From NCBI GenBank assembly GCA_902591755.1, contig CACJBX010000002.1, positions 98,562 to 162,561 on the forward strand: DNA of 64,000 nucleotides, given 5' to 3'. Below are positions 20,243 through 29,521 of the stretch, piece after piece; position 1 is the stretch's first letter, and each line of letters opens with the position of its first letter. This stretch comes from an uncultured Pelagibacteraceae bacterium (GTDB lineage Bacteria > Pseudomonadota > Alphaproteobacteria > Pelagibacterales > Pelagibacteraceae). A program made the translations under genes and the position numbers. The notes beneath the pieces were generated by a model. It searched no databases. It was not told where the DNA came from and saw only the letters and a program-made list of their open reading frames with translations.

Positions 20243-21054
20243 GATTTGGCTATCTCCAAAGTAGATTTTATATAACCATTCATACTTCCACAATCTAAGT
20301 ATTTGCCTGAAAAATTATGAGCAATAAACTTATTGTTATCATAAATCAAAGATTGAATTGCATCCGTAATATGAATTTCTCCACCTTTACCTGGTTTTTG
20401 TTTTGATAATTTAGAAAATATTTTGTTAGGTAAAATATACCTTCCAATTACCGCTTTGTTTGATGGGGCAGTTGCAATAGACGGTTTTTCAACAACATCT
20501 TTAATCAAATAATTATTCCTATCTAGTTTTTTGTTTAATCTAAATATGCCCCATCTTGAAACTGTTTTTTTATTCACATTCATACTCGCCATAACAGAAG
20601 ATTTGTAGCGTCTGTGAATTTTTATCATAGATTTAGAGCAATTCTTTTTAATTATTAGATCGTCAGGTAAAAGCATTAAAAAAAATTTGTCTTTAATATA
20701 TTTTTTTGTCTTCAAAACTGCGTCGCCAGTACCAAGAGGTTTATTTTGATATACAAATTTAATCATTTTTTTATATTTCAAGATTTGTTTATATTCTTTA
20801 ATAATTCTTGGATCCTTTTTTTTGTTTATAATTTTCTTATAAAAATTGTCATTATAAAAATAATTTTTTATCATTTGTTTTTTTTTTGAAATAATAAATA
20901 CAACTTCTTTAATTCCTGCTTCAATACATTCGTCCAAAATATATTGTATTCCAGGTTTCCCATTGATAGGTAATAATTCTTTCGCAAAAACGCTAGTTAA
21001 AGGTAAAAGTCTTGTGCCCAAACCAGCCAAAGGTATTATTGCTTGTTTAATCAT
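20239..21054 (-). CDS. galU: UTP-glucose-1-phosphate uridylyltransferase
   Basis: GalU-type nucleotidyltransferase, 271 residues, making UDP-glucose. The N-terminal signature is QAIIPLAGLGTRLLPLT, followed by FAKELLPINGKPGIQYILDE. LLPDDLII and VEKPS mark the sugar-nucleotide site. It is transcribed away from panC across 29 bp and overlaps ugd by 4 nt at its 3' end, so the pair acts as a two-step UDP-glucuronate module. Confidence 0.95.
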   Translation of the reverse strand: MIKQAIIPLAGLGTRLLPLTSVFAKELLPINGKPGIQYILDECIEAGIKEVVFIISKKKQMIKNYFYNDNFYKKIINKKKDPRIIKEYKQILKYKKMIKFVYQNKPLGTGDAVLKTKKYIKDKFFLMLLPDDLIIKKNCSKSMIKIHRRYKSSVMASMNVNKKTVSRWGIFRLNKKLDRNNYLIKDVVEKPSIATAPSNKAVIGRYILPNKIFSKLSKQKPGKGGEIHITDAIQSLIYDNNKFIAHNFSGKYLDCGSMNGYIKSTLEIAKS

Positions 21055-21083
21055 AAAATCTTATACTAACTCAATTACCATAA

Positions 21084-21884
21084 ATGATTATTTTTAAAAG
21101 TATTAATAAACTTAATAAAGAAGTTAATTTTAAGGCAGGTATAGGATTTGTCCCAACAATGGGCAGTTTGCATAAAGGGCATATTAGTTTAGTGAAAAAT
21201 TGCCAAAAAACTTGCGATAAAACCCTAGTAAGTATATTCATTAATCCATCACAATTTAATCGAAAGACTGATTATAAAAATTATCCAAGAACATTAGATA
21301 GAGATATTAAGATATTAAAGAAACTTAAAGTAGACTATGTTCTGGTACCAAACATAAAAGAAATCTACTCAAGAAATACTCCAAGAAAAATTAGTATTGA
21401 TAAAAAATACAAGGTATTATGCGGTAAATATCGACCAGGACATTTTGAAGGAGTTTTGGCTGTTATAAATAAATTTTTAAAAGATCTTAAGGTTAAAAAA
21501 ATGTTTCTAGGAGAAAAAGATTTTCAACAATATTTCTTGATCAAAAATTTCGTAAAAAAAAGATTTAAAACAAAGGTTGTGTTATGTAAAACTATTAGAA
21601 TGAATAGTTCACTACCCTACTCATCCAGAAATAAATTACTTGATAACAAAAGTATTAGAATAGCGCAAAAGTTTACAAAAAAAATAATTGATGTTTTCAA
21701 AAATATAAAAAAAGATACAAAAAAAACTTATTTACTTCAAAGTATTAAAAGCAACAGTAATATTAAAATTGAATATTTAGAATTGAGAAATAAAGATAAT
21801 CTTAGTCCAATTTTTAACAAAAAAAATTTAAAACTTTTTGTATGTTTTTATATTAAGAAAGTTAGATTAATTGATAATTTTTAG
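21084..21884 (+). CDS. panC: Pantoate-beta-alanine ligase
   Basis: Pantothenate synthetase, 266 residues, slightly shorter than the usual ~280. It joins pantoate and beta-alanine with ATP. The nucleotide-binding segment FVPTMGSLHKGHISLV holds a HIGH-like HKGH. VSIFINPSQF, RPGHFEGVLAVINKF, FLGEKDFQQ and the late SSRNKLL follow the family pattern. No other pantothenate gene is nearby. Its 3' end overlaps the convergent mgtE stop by 4 nt. Confidence 0.93.
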   Translation: MIIFKSINKLNKEVNFKAGIGFVPTMGSLHKGHISLVKNCQKTCDKTLVSIFINPSQFNRKTDYKNYPRTLDRDIKILKKLKVDYVLVPNIKEIYSRNTPRKISIDKKYKVLCGKYRPGHFEGVLAVINKFLKDLKVKKMFLGEKDFQQYFLIKNFVKKRFKTKVVLCKTIRMNSSLPYSSRNKLLDNKSIRIAQKFTKKIIDVFKNIKKDTKKTYLLQSIKSNSNIKIEYLELRNKDNLSPIFNKKNLKLFVCFYIKKVRLIDNF

Positions 21885-23260
21885 CCGTAAAAGAAATATG
21901 CACCAATACCTAAAAAAGACAAAAAACCAATTACATCTGTGACAGTAGTTACAAACACGCTTGATGCTATAGCTGGGTCAATATTAAGTTTTTTTAATGT
22001 CACCGGAATCAAAATGCCAAATAGGCCAGCAACAATCATATTTAATATCATCGAGATAGAGATGATTATTGATAAAACATAATCTTTAAACCATAGTTGA
22101 ACTATTAAAGCACTTATTATTGCAAAAATAATTCCATTTAGAACTCCAATATTAAATTCTTTTAAAACAATTTTTAAAAAGTTGCTATTTGTTAAATCAT
22201 TAGTAGCTATACCACGAATAGTTACAGCCAGCGTTTGCATTCCAGCATTACCACCCATTGAAGCTACTATTGGCATTAAAAAGGCTAGAGCAACCATTTG
22301 TTCAATAGTTGCACCAAATTTACTTATAACCCAGGTTGCTAAAAAGGCTGTAAAAAGATTTAGTAAGAGCCAATTAAATCGTCTTTGTGTTTTTTTAATC
22401 ACTCCATCAGTAATTTCTTCATCACCAACACCAGCTAGTCTTAAAGTATCTTCCTCTGCCTCTTCTTTAAGAACAGTTAATATGTCGTCACTAGTAATCA
22501 TACCAACCAATTTTTTTGTTTTATCAATTACAGCTGCTGAATTAAGGTTGTAATTTTCGAAAAGTCTTCCAACTTCTTCTCTGTCCATGTCAACTGGAAT
22601 AGTAACTTGGGACTCCAGCATAATTTCAACCATTTTAGTTTCACGAGGTGTTCTTAATACTTTTGATGAAGGGACAGTTCCAAGAGGTTTAAATTCATTA
22701 TCGATAATATAAATTTCTAAAAATTGTTCAGGGAGATCTTTATTTTCTCTTAAATAATCAATTGTTTGTCCAACAGACCAATTGCTTGGAATAGCAGTAA
22801 ATTCTCTCTGCATAATACGTGCTGCAGAGTCTTCAGGATAACTTAAACTTTCTAATAAGGCAAATCTATCTTTAGGAGGTAAAGAACTTAAAATTTCATT
22901 TTTACTTTTTTCTTCAATATTTTCCAATATCTTTATAGCGTCATCAGATTCTAAGTTTTTTAGAATAAATATTATAGAAGCGGTAGAAAGTAATTTTATA
23001 ATTTCAGATTGAATGTTTTCATTTAATTCAACGAATAATTCTGGATCTAATTTAAAATTATTTAACTTAATAAGATTTTCTCTATCGTCTTGGCTTAGGT
23101 GTTCAATAATATCTGCTGCATCAGCAGGGTGCATCTCTCTAAAGGAATTAGTAATAAAATTTACATCGTTTTTTTGAATTTTTTCTTCAATTACTTTGAT
23201 ATATTCTTTATTGAATTCAAAGTTTACTTTTTTATCGATTTTTTTTTTCAAATTGCTCAT
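21881..23260 (-). CDS. mgtE: MgtE-type magnesium transporter
   Basis: A 459-residue MgtE-family channel. The N-terminal acidic superhelical domain (residues ~1-140, REMHPADAADIIEHLSQDD) is followed by two CBS domains (about 140-265). The last ~170 residues hold five membrane helices with VASMGGNAGMQTLAVTIRG and the pore segment VTTVTDVIGFLSFLG. In the family the cytoplasmic domains sense Mg2+ and gate the channel. The gene is divergent from lipB across 67 bp. Confidence 0.94.
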   Translation of the reverse strand: MSNLKKKIDKKVNFEFNKEYIKVIEEKIQKNDVNFITNSFREMHPADAADIIEHLSQDDRENLIKLNNFKLDPELFVELNENIQSEIIKLLSTASIIFILKNLESDDAIKILENIEEKSKNEILSSLPPKDRFALLESLSYPEDSAARIMQREFTAIPSNWSVGQTIDYLRENKDLPEQFLEIYIIDNEFKPLGTVPSSKVLRTPRETKMVEIMLESQVTIPVDMDREEVGRLFENYNLNSAAVIDKTKKLVGMITSDDILTVLKEEAEEDTLRLAGVGDEEITDGVIKKTQRRFNWLLLNLFTAFLATWVISKFGATIEQMVALAFLMPIVASMGGNAGMQTLAVTIRGIATNDLTNSNFLKIVLKEFNIGVLNGIIFAIISALIVQLWFKDYVLSIIISISMILNMIVAGLFGILIPVTLKKLNIDPAIASSVFVTTVTDVIGFLSFLGIGAYFFYG

Positions 23261-23327
23261 TTTAAATCCTATAAAAATTATTAGAACTATTAATACAAAT
23301 TAAATATAATACAATTTTAAAATTCTT

Positions 23328-23942
23328 ATGGAGATCAAAATATCAAAAAAACCAGTAAAATATGAAGAAGCTATTGAATATCTCGATGAAAGGGTTAGTC
23401 AAGTTTCTCAGAATAGAAATGAGGAATTAATTTGGTTTTTAGAACACAAATCTGTTTATACATGTGGTGTAAACTTTAACCAAAAAGATGTTTTAGATAA
23501 AAATATAAAAATAGTTAAAACTAATAGAGGCGGGAAAATAACATGGCACGGACCAGGACAATTAATTTGCTACTTTGTAATAGACATCTCTAGGAGAAAA
23601 AAAGACATAAGAAAATTTATAACAGTAATTGAAAATTCTATTATTGAAACTTTAAAAGATTTTAAGATAAGCTCTTTCAGTGATAGAAAAAATATAGGTA
23701 TTTGGGTTTTAGAAAAAAAAGAGGAAAAAAAAATTGCAGCAATTGGTTTTCGTGTAAAAAAATGGATTGCATTTCATGGATTTTCTTTAAACCTATCTAA
23801 TAATTTGGATAATTATAAAAAAATAATTCCATGTGGCATTTCTGATAAAGGTATTTCCAAGATTTATAATTTTAAAAAAATCTCAAAAGATAAAATAATT
23901 AATAGACTTAAGATAAATCTTATTAAAAATTTAGAATATTAA
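23328..23942 (+). CDS. lipB: Lipoyl(octanoyl) transferase
   Basis: LipB, 204 residues, which moves octanoate from acyl carrier protein to the lipoyl domains of 2-oxoacid dehydrogenases and the glycine cleavage system. The conserved TNRGGKITWHGPGQLICY is present. The catalytic pair is Lys135 (EKKIAAIGFRV) and Cys169 (IIPCGISDKGISK). Its last 20 nt overlap the 3' end of the convergent pseudouridine synthase gene. Confidence 0.95.
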   Translation: MEIKISKKPVKYEEAIEYLDERVSQVSQNRNEELIWFLEHKSVYTCGVNFNQKDVLDKNIKIVKTNRGGKITWHGPGQLICYFVIDISRRKKDIRKFITVIENSIIETLKDFKISSFSDRKNIGIWVLEKKEEKKIAAIGFRVKKWIAFHGFSLNLSNNLDNYKKIIPCGISDKGISKIYNFKKISKDKIINRLKINLIKNLEY

Positions 23943-24840
23943 GTTTTTTTCTATTTAAGTACTTGCTAAATGCAGCAGGTGGATTTGCTTTATAAAAGAA
24001 TTTTTTATTATTAATATAAAATTTCAAAGAATAAGCATGCAACATAAGATCTTTGTCACTTTTATTTTTTTTATTTGATAAAATGTATTTTTTATCTCCA
24101 ACAATTGGATTATCAATTAAAGCTAGCTGTTTTCTTAACTGGTGCTTTCTTCCTGTTACTGGTTTAAGCTCAAGGAATGAAGTTGTATCTGTTTCAGAAA
24201 GAACTTTATAATAAGTTATCGCTTTCTCAATTTTCTTTTTATCATTTTCAAATGTTATTAGTTCATTTTTTAATTCGCCCTTTTTTTTACTTATGTGACC
24301 GTGACATATAGCTAAATAAGTTTTGTGAATTTTTCTTAGTCTAAATAAGGTCGTTAATAATCTTGCTGAATTATGATTTTTGGAAATTATCATTATACCA
24401 GATGTTTCTTTATCTAATCTATGTACTGGAAATGGTTTTGTATCCTTAAAAAACTCACTAGATGCAAGTATATCAATTAGATTCTTTTTTGATTTTGTTC
24501 CACCTTGAACTGGTACACCTGGACTTTTGTCTATTACGATAAAGTCATCATTATTTTCCAATATTCTGTTCTCATGAACTTTTAAAAGTTCAGAAGATGG
24601 GGAAAATTTTTTGTTTGTTTCCTTATTTTTATTAACTTCAAAGGTAAAATTAAAAAACTTAATTTTATCTCCAGTTTTTAATTTATAAGAACTATTTACT
24701 TTTTTAATATTAACCTTAATTTTACCTTTTCTTAGGGATTTTTCGATTAATGATTGTGGTAAAGAAGCTACGTTATTTCTTATCCATCTATCTATACGCA
24801 TTCCTGAATAAATTTCCTTAATAGTGTAGGACTTATTCAT
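23923..24840 (-). CDS. RluA-family rRNA pseudouridine synthase (RluC-like)
   Basis: A 305-residue pseudouridine synthase of the RluA/RluC/RluD family. An S4 RNA-binding domain covers roughly residues 12-75. The catalytic domain starts with FIVIDKSPGVPVQGG, and the catalytic Asp143 lies in HRLDKETSGIMI. LELKPVTGRKHQLRKQLA confirms the family. It is likely RluC (23S rRNA positions 955/2504/2580 in E. coli numbering), but RluD cannot be excluded from motifs alone. It follows rplQ by 7 bp and is probably the last gene of the ribosomal superoperon. Confidence 0.88.
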   Translation of the reverse strand: MNKSYTIKEIYSGMRIDRWIRNNVASLPQSLIEKSLRKGKIKVNIKKVNSSYKLKTGDKIKFFNFTFEVNKNKETNKKFSPSSELLKVHENRILENNDDFIVIDKSPGVPVQGGTKSKKNLIDILASSEFFKDTKPFPVHRLDKETSGIMIISKNHNSARLLTTLFRLRKIHKTYLAICHGHISKKKGELKNELITFENDKKKIEKAITYYKVLSETDTTSFLELKPVTGRKHQLRKQLALIDNPIVGDKKYILSNKKNKSDKDLMLHAYSLKFYINNKKFFYKANPPAAFSKYLNRKKLNILNF

Positions 24841-24847
24841 TATTTAA

Positions 24848-25288
24848 TTATGCTGTAGCTGATTTTTTTTCCTCTGTCTTTGCAGGTTTATCTTGTGATT
24901 TCTTTTTCTTAAATTTTCTTTTTGCTTCAACATCTCTATCTACAAATTCTATTACAGCTAATGGTGCATTATCACCATATCTAAATCCAGCTTTTACAAT
25001 TCTAGTGTATCCTCCAGATCTTTTTTCATATCTTTTAGATAAAGTTTTTATAACTTTATTTGCATTAGTTTTATCTTGAAGTTTAGACACTAATCTCTTA
25101 GTATTTTGAAGATTTTTTTTCTTTCCTAAAGTTATGATCTTTTCAGCTTGTGGCTTAAGCACTTTAGCTTTAGGCAAGGTAGTAATTATTTGCTCATATT
25201 TAATCAAATTATTTAACATATTTTTAATTAAAGCTTTTCTATGTTCAGATGTTCTATTAAGTTTTTTATAACCAAATCTATGTCTCAT
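24848..25288 (-). CDS. rplQ: 50S ribosomal protein L17
   Basis: L17, 146 residues. The core (MRHRFGYKKLNRTSEHRKALIKNM at the start, YTRIVKAGFRYGDNAPLAVIEFVD) is intact. About 25 residues of Lys/Glu/Ala-rich tail follow, longer than the E. coli form and typical of alphaproteobacteria. It lies 2 bp downstream of rpoA as the last ribosomal gene of the alpha cluster. Confidence 0.96.
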   Translation of the reverse strand: MRHRFGYKKLNRTSEHRKALIKNMLNNLIKYEQIITTLPKAKVLKPQAEKIITLGKKKNLQNTKRLVSKLQDKTNANKVIKTLSKRYEKRSGGYTRIVKAGFRYGDNAPLAVIEFVDRDVEAKRKFKKKKSQDKPAKTEEKKSATA

Positions 25289-25290
25289 TA

Positions 25291-26319
25291 TTAAATACTT
25301 TCCTCTAACTTTTTAGATAATTCTGCTATATTGTCTGGAGGCCAATTAGGTATTTCCATACCTAAGTAAAGTGACATGCCATTTAAAACTTCCTTAATCT
25401 CATTTAGCGATTTTCTCCCAAAATTTGGTGTTCTTAACATTTCACCTTCTGACTTTTGAACTAAATCACCAATATAAATAATATTATCATTTTTAAGGCA
25501 GTTCATAGATCTTACAGAAAGCTCTAATTCATCAACTTTTCTTAATAAATTTTTGTTAAATTCAGGTTCACTTGGTTTTTCAGTAATAGTAACTTCTTGG
25601 GGTTCATCAAAATTAACAAACATTCCTAATTGATCTTGAAAAATTCTAGCTGAGTACGCTAGCGCATCCTCTGCTGAGATAGAACCATTAGTTTCTATTT
25701 CCATAGTTAATTTGTCATAATCTAAAGCCTTACCTTCTCTAGCAGTACTTACAGAATACGAAACTTTTTTAACAGGACTAAAAAGTGAGTCTATAGGTAT
25801 CAGACCTAAAGGTGGTTCATCTGGTTTGTTAAGTTCTGCAGGAACATAACCTTTTCCATTACCTATTGTCATTTCCATGTGAAAATTTGTATTTTCATCT
25901 AAATTACAAATTACCAAGTCCGGATTTAAAATTTCTATTTCATTAATTTTTGTTATGTCAGACGCTTTAATTACTCCTGGGCCTTTTGCATCAAGGACTA
26001 ATTTTTTTGAACCCTCAGAGGTGCTCTTCAATGCTAAAGATTTAACATTAAGAACAATATCAGTTACATCTTCTCTTACACCTTTAATAGAGGTAAACTC
26101 ATGAAGTACTCCATCAATTTGAATTGCTGTTACAGCAGTACCTCTTATTGAAGACAACAAAATTCTTCTTAGTGAGTTACCCAAAGTTAAACCATAACCT
26201 TTTTCAAGAGGTTCAGCTATAATTTTAGCGTATGATTTATCATCATTTAAATTTATATCTATTTTTCCCGGTTTAATTAATGATTTCCAATTTTTTAAAT
26301 TTACATTAGCCGTTTCCAT
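25291..26319 (-). CDS. rpoA: DNA-directed RNA polymerase subunit alpha
   Basis: RpoA, 342 residues. The N-terminal assembly domain ([20 protein letters not shown] segment, here [22 protein letters not shown]) nucleates polymerase assembly. The C-terminal domain (about residues 255-330, [15 protein letters not shown] and [15 protein letters not shown]) binds UP elements and activators. Start and rpsK stop overlap by one base. Length and order are standard. Confidence 0.97.
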   Translation of the reverse strand: METANVNLKNWKSLIKPGKIDINLNDDKSYAKIIAEPLEKGYGLTLGNSLRRILLSSIRGTAVTAIQIDGVLHEFTSIKGVREDVTDIVLNVKSLALKSTSEGSKKLVLDAKGPGVIKASDITKINEIEILNPDLVICNLDENTNFHMEMTIGNGKGYVPAELNKPDEPPLGLIPIDSLFSPVKKVSYSVSTAREGKALDYDKLTMEIETNGSISAEDALAYSARIFQDQLGMFVNFDEPQEVTITEKPSEPEFNKNLLRKVDELELSVRSMNCLKNDNIIYIGDLVQKSEGEMLRTPNFGRKSLNEIKEVLNGMSLYLGMEIPNWPPDNIAELSKKLEESI

Positions 26320-26765
26320 TAAACTCTCCTTTTTTTTGGTGGTCTTGTTCCATTATGAGGCATTGGCGTTGTGTCTTTTATAGACAATATTTTAAAACCT
26401 CTCGCTTGTAATGCACGCAAAGCTGTTTCTCTTCCTGAACCCGGTCCTTTAATTTCAACCGTTAAAGTTTTCATACCATACTCCAAAGCTTTCGATGCAG
26501 CTGAATCAGCTGCTATTTGTGCTGCATAGGGTGTTGATTTTCTAGAACCTTTAAAACCTTTTTGTCCAGCAGACGCCCAAGATACAACATTACCTTGGGT
26601 ATCAGCTATTGATACAATTGTATTATTAAACGTTGACTGAACATAAGCTATACCATTTACAATATTCTTTTTAACTTTTTTCTTTTTAGAATAAGAACTT
26701 TTTTTTACTGATTTTACTTCTGATTTATCGTCAACTTTTTTTTCTACTTTTTTCTTGTCAGCCAT
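26319..26765 (-). CDS. rpsK: 30S ribosomal protein S11 with long basic N-terminus
   Basis: S11, 148 residues against about 129 usually. The extra length is an N-terminal Lys-rich stretch (about residues 1-33) before the conserved core [16 protein letters not shown]. The core ends normally with [18 protein letters not shown]. The start at 26765 lies 6 bp after the rpsM stop, which supports the long form over an internal start. Confidence 0.96.
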   Translation of the reverse strand: MADKKKVEKKVDDKSEVKSVKKSSYSKKKKVKKNIVNGIAYVQSTFNNTIVSIADTQGNVVSWASAGQKGFKGSRKSTPYAAQIAADSAASKALEYGMKTLTVEIKGPGSGRETALRALQARGFKILSIKDTTPMPHNGTRPPKKRRV

Positions 26766-26771
26766 TTTAAA

Positions 26772-27155
26772 CTATTTCTTTAATGGTGTTAATTTTTTAC
26801 CTGCTATAGCAATTGCCTTACCTTTTCTTGTTCTCGCATTACATCTAGTTCTTTGTCCTCTTACAGGTAATTTTTTTTTATGTCGAAAACCTCTGTAGCA
26901 AGCAAGATCAATTAATCTTTTTATGCTCATTGAATTTTCTCTTCTTAAATCTCCCTCAACTGTAAAGTGCTGGTCAATATACTCTCTAATTTTTAGAATT
27001 TGGTCGTCAGTTAGTTCATTCACTCTTTTTGATTTTGGTATTTCTAATTCCTTACAGATTTGTTTAGAAAACTTATCTCCTATACCATAAATATATGTAA
27101 GTCCGATCTGGACGATTTTATTCTGTGGGATATTTACACCTGCAATTCGAGCCAT
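26772..27155 (-). CDS. rpsM: 30S ribosomal protein S13
   Basis: S13, 127 residues, with [10 protein letters not shown] at the start, [13 protein letters not shown], and the RNA-binding tail [16 protein letters not shown]. It is the first gene of the alpha cluster (rpsM-rpsK-rpoA-rplQ). The 54 bp upstream hold a consensus-like promoter (separate entry). rpmJ, often found between secY and rpsM in other bacteria, is not here. Confidence 0.97.
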   Translation of the reverse strand: MARIAGVNIPQNKIVQIGLTYIYGIGDKFSKQICKELEIPKSKRVNELTDDQILKIREYIDQHFTVEGDLRRENSMSIKRLIDLACYRGFRHKKKLPVRGQRTRCNARTRKGKAIAIAGKKLTPLKK

Positions 27156-27177
27156 AATTTGAGATAAAATTTAGCCT

Positions 27178-27205
27178 TTTATATAAGATGAAAATTTAAA
27201 GTCAA
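27178..27205 (-). promoter_or_regulatory. Sigma-70-type promoter upstream of rpsM
   Basis: On the minus strand TTGACT (27205-27200) is followed after 16 nt by TATAAA (27183-27178), 23 nt before the rpsM start codon. It fills the only sizeable gap (54 bp) between adk and the alpha cluster. It would let S13, S11, RpoA and L17 be transcribed apart from the spc genes upstream. This is a motif match only. Confidence 0.6.
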
Positions 27206-27209
27206 CTTT

Positions 27210-27773
27210 TTATAACTTTAAAAAGCCCTTAATTTGCTTGTTTATTTGATCAATTTCAAGGTTTCCGTCAAGCTTATAAAAGTTTTGTTTAGATGAATAA
27301 TAATCTAATACTGGGGAGGTTGTTTTTAAATAAGTGTCATATCTTTTAAGAATTGTATCTAGATCATCATCCCCTCTTTTTTCCTCAACTTTTCTTTTTT
27401 CAATTCTTTTAATTATAGTTTCTTTATTCACATTTAGAAAAAAAATAAAATCAATTTGTTGTTCAGACTCTGTCAATAATAAATCTAAATTTTTTGCTTG
27501 TTCAATGGTTCTAGGATAACCATCAAAAATTAATTTTCCTTTTTTTGATTTATCAAAAACTACTTTTTTCATAAGACTATTAACAATTTCATCGTCAACA
27601 AATTTACCTTCATTCATATAACTTATGATTTTCTTACCAATTTCTGAATCTTTTTTGATTTCTTCCCTTAACATATCTCCTGTTGAAATTTGAAAATTAT
27701 TTAATATTTTGACAAGAAATTTTGCTTGTGTACCTTTTCCTGCACCTGGAGGACCAAATAAAATTATATTCAC
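27210..27773 (-). CDS. adk: Adenylate kinase
   Basis: Adk, 187 residues, converting AMP and ATP to two ADP. The P-loop is FGPPGAGKGTQAK at the N-terminus, then STGDMLRE, FDGYPRT and the short LID region (EEKRGDDDLDTILKR). The short LID lacks the four zinc-binding Cys of long forms, as is usual for alphaproteobacteria. It lies 2 bp after secY. Confidence 0.96.
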   Translation of the reverse strand: MNIILFGPPGAGKGTQAKFLVKILNNFQISTGDMLREEIKKDSEIGKKIISYMNEGKFVDDEIVNSLMKKVVFDKSKKGKLIFDGYPRTIEQAKNLDLLLTESEQQIDFIFFLNVNKETIIKRIEKRKVEEKRGDDDLDTILKRYDTYLKTTSPVLDYYSSKQNFYKLDGNLEIDQINKQIKGFLKL

Positions 27774-27775
27774 TT

Positions 27776-29056
27776 CTATCTTCCAAATTTGGTTTTTTTA
27801 ATAAGTTGTTCGTACTGCGCACTCATTAACCTTGTCTGAATTTGGGTTACTGTATCAATTGCTACTACTACGACAATCAAGACTGAAGCGCCACCTAAAT
27901 AAAAAGGAATAGGATAGTTTGCAATTAAAAATTCTGGCATTAAACAAACTAATGTTAGATATAATGCTCCGATAGTTGTGAGTCTTGTTAAAATTTCCTC
28001 TATATATCTTGCAGTACTTTCACCTGGTCTAATTCCTGGTACAAAGCCACCATATTTTCTTAAATTTTCAGCAGTTTCATCTGGATTAAATACAAGTGAT
28101 GTATAAAAGAAAGTAAAAAAGATTATTCCTGAAGCATATAAAATCATATAAAGAGGCTGACCTTGTGAGAAAAAAGATAAAAAAGAAGATACGTTATCAT
28201 TTTCACTAATATTAAAATTCGTAAGAGTAGCAGGCAAAAGTAGTATAGCCGAGGCAAAAATTGCTGGGATTACTCCGGCTGTATTTATTTTTAAAGGAAG
28301 ATGTGAAGAATCGCCTCCGTACATTTTGTTGCCCATTTGTCTCTTAGGATAGTTTATCAATATTTTTCTTAAAGCTCTCTCCATAAAAACAATGAACATT
28401 ATAGTGGCTATTAAAAGGACAAAAATAAAAATTATCATTGTTGAAGATATTGCGCCTGTTCTACCTAACTCAAATGTTGTGACTAATGCTCTAGGTATTT
28501 CAGCAACAATACCAGAAAAGATAATCAGTGAAATTCCATTACCAATTCCTCTCTGAGTTATTTGCTCACCTAACCACATTAAAAAAATAGTACCAGCTAC
28601 AATAGTTGTAACAGTAGTAACTTTAAAAAATATACCTGGATTAATGACTAAATTTTCAGATGACTCAAGTCCAACTGACAAACCATACCCCTGAATAGTT
28701 GCCAAAAGAACTGTTCCATATCTTGTAATTTGTGTAATTTTTTGTCTTCCAATTGTCCCTTGACTTTTTAAATTTTTAAAATAATCAGAAACTCCTGTAA
28801 GCAACTGTACTATAATAGAAGATGAGATGTAAGGCATTATTCCTAAAGCAAATATCGCCATACGACCTACAGCACCACCTGCAAAAACATTAAACATGCC
28901 AAGTAGTCCTTTTTGATTTCCTTCCATCATGATCTTTAGTTGATCAGGATCTATACCAGGTAAAGGAACAAATGTTCCAAATCTGTAAACTGCTAGAATA
29001 AATATAGTAAAAATTATACGATTTCTTAAATCGTTATTTTGTGTCATTGTACTCAT
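27776..29056 (-). CDS. secY: Protein translocase subunit SecY
   Basis: SecY, 426 residues with ten membrane helices, the pore of the Sec translocon. Signatures are FVPLPGID near the start, FAGGAVGRMAIFALGIMPYI, and the cytoplasmic loop VFNPDETAENLRKYGG..PGIRPG. It acts with SecE, encoded at 51678. An internal ATG three codons in is an alternative start. It is cotranscribed with rplO upstream. Confidence 0.97.
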   Translation of the reverse strand: MSTMTQNNDLRNRIIFTIFILAVYRFGTFVPLPGIDPDQLKIMMEGNQKGLLGMFNVFAGGAVGRMAIFALGIMPYISSSIIVQLLTGVSDYFKNLKSQGTIGRQKITQITRYGTVLLATIQGYGLSVGLESSENLVINPGIFFKVTTVTTIVAGTIFLMWLGEQITQRGIGNGISLIIFSGIVAEIPRALVTTFELGRTGAISSTMIIFIFVLLIATIMFIVFMERALRKILINYPKRQMGNKMYGGDSSHLPLKINTAGVIPAIFASAILLLPATLTNFNISENDNVSSFLSFFSQGQPLYMILYASGIIFFTFFYTSLVFNPDETAENLRKYGGFVPGIRPGESTARYIEEILTRLTTIGALYLTLVCLMPEFLIANYPIPFYLGGASVLIVVVVAIDTVTQIQTRLMSAQYEQLIKKTKFGR

Positions 29057-29065
29057 GTGTTTTTT

Positions 29066-29521
29066 TTATTTGCTCTCTAAAATTTTGATTGTTGAGCCGT
29101 TTTTTGAAAGTTTTTCTTTTGCTGAATTAGATAAATAATGAACTTCTAAATTTAATTTGTCTTTGATTTCACCCTGACCAAGTATTTTTATTTTTTCGTA
29201 CTTTTTTTTTAAAATTTTAGAATTATGTAAATATTTTATATCTATCTTTTCAGACGATTTTATTTTTTTTGACTCTATAAACAATTGTAAATCACCTAAG
29301 TTTAATTTCCCTATTTTATTTTTATTGATTGAATTAAAACCTCTTTTGGGTAATCTTCTGTATAAAGGCATTTGGCCACCTTCAAAACTTTTAATTGCAA
29401 CACCAGATCTTGATTTTTGTCCTTTAACACCTCTTCCAGAAGTTTTGCCTTTTCCAGATCCAATACCTCTTCCAACTCTGATTTTTTTAGTTTTCAATTT
29501 AGTTAAATCGTTAAGCATCAT
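29066..29521 (-). CDS. rplO: 50S ribosomal protein L15
   Basis: L15, 151 residues, with the Gly/Arg/Lys-rich N-terminus [19 protein letters not shown] and [15 protein letters not shown]. The start (tandem ATG ATG) overlaps the rpsE stop by one base. There is therefore no room for rpmD (L30), which normally lies between rpsE and rplO. Confidence 0.96.
   Translation of the reverse strand: MMLNDLTKLKTKKIRVGRGIGSGKGKTSGRGVKGQKSRSGVAIKSFEGGQMPLYRRLPKRGFNSINKNKIGKLNLGDLQLFIESKKIKSSEKIDIKYLHNSKILKKKYEKIKILGQGEIKDKLNLEVHYLSNSAKEKLSKNGSTIKILESK

Noticed and set aside
20243..20293. 17-residue N-terminal extension of ugd
   Set aside because: It precedes the Rossmann start MKLCMIGTGYVG and overlaps galU. 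The ATG at 20242 gives a standard 4-nt overlap.
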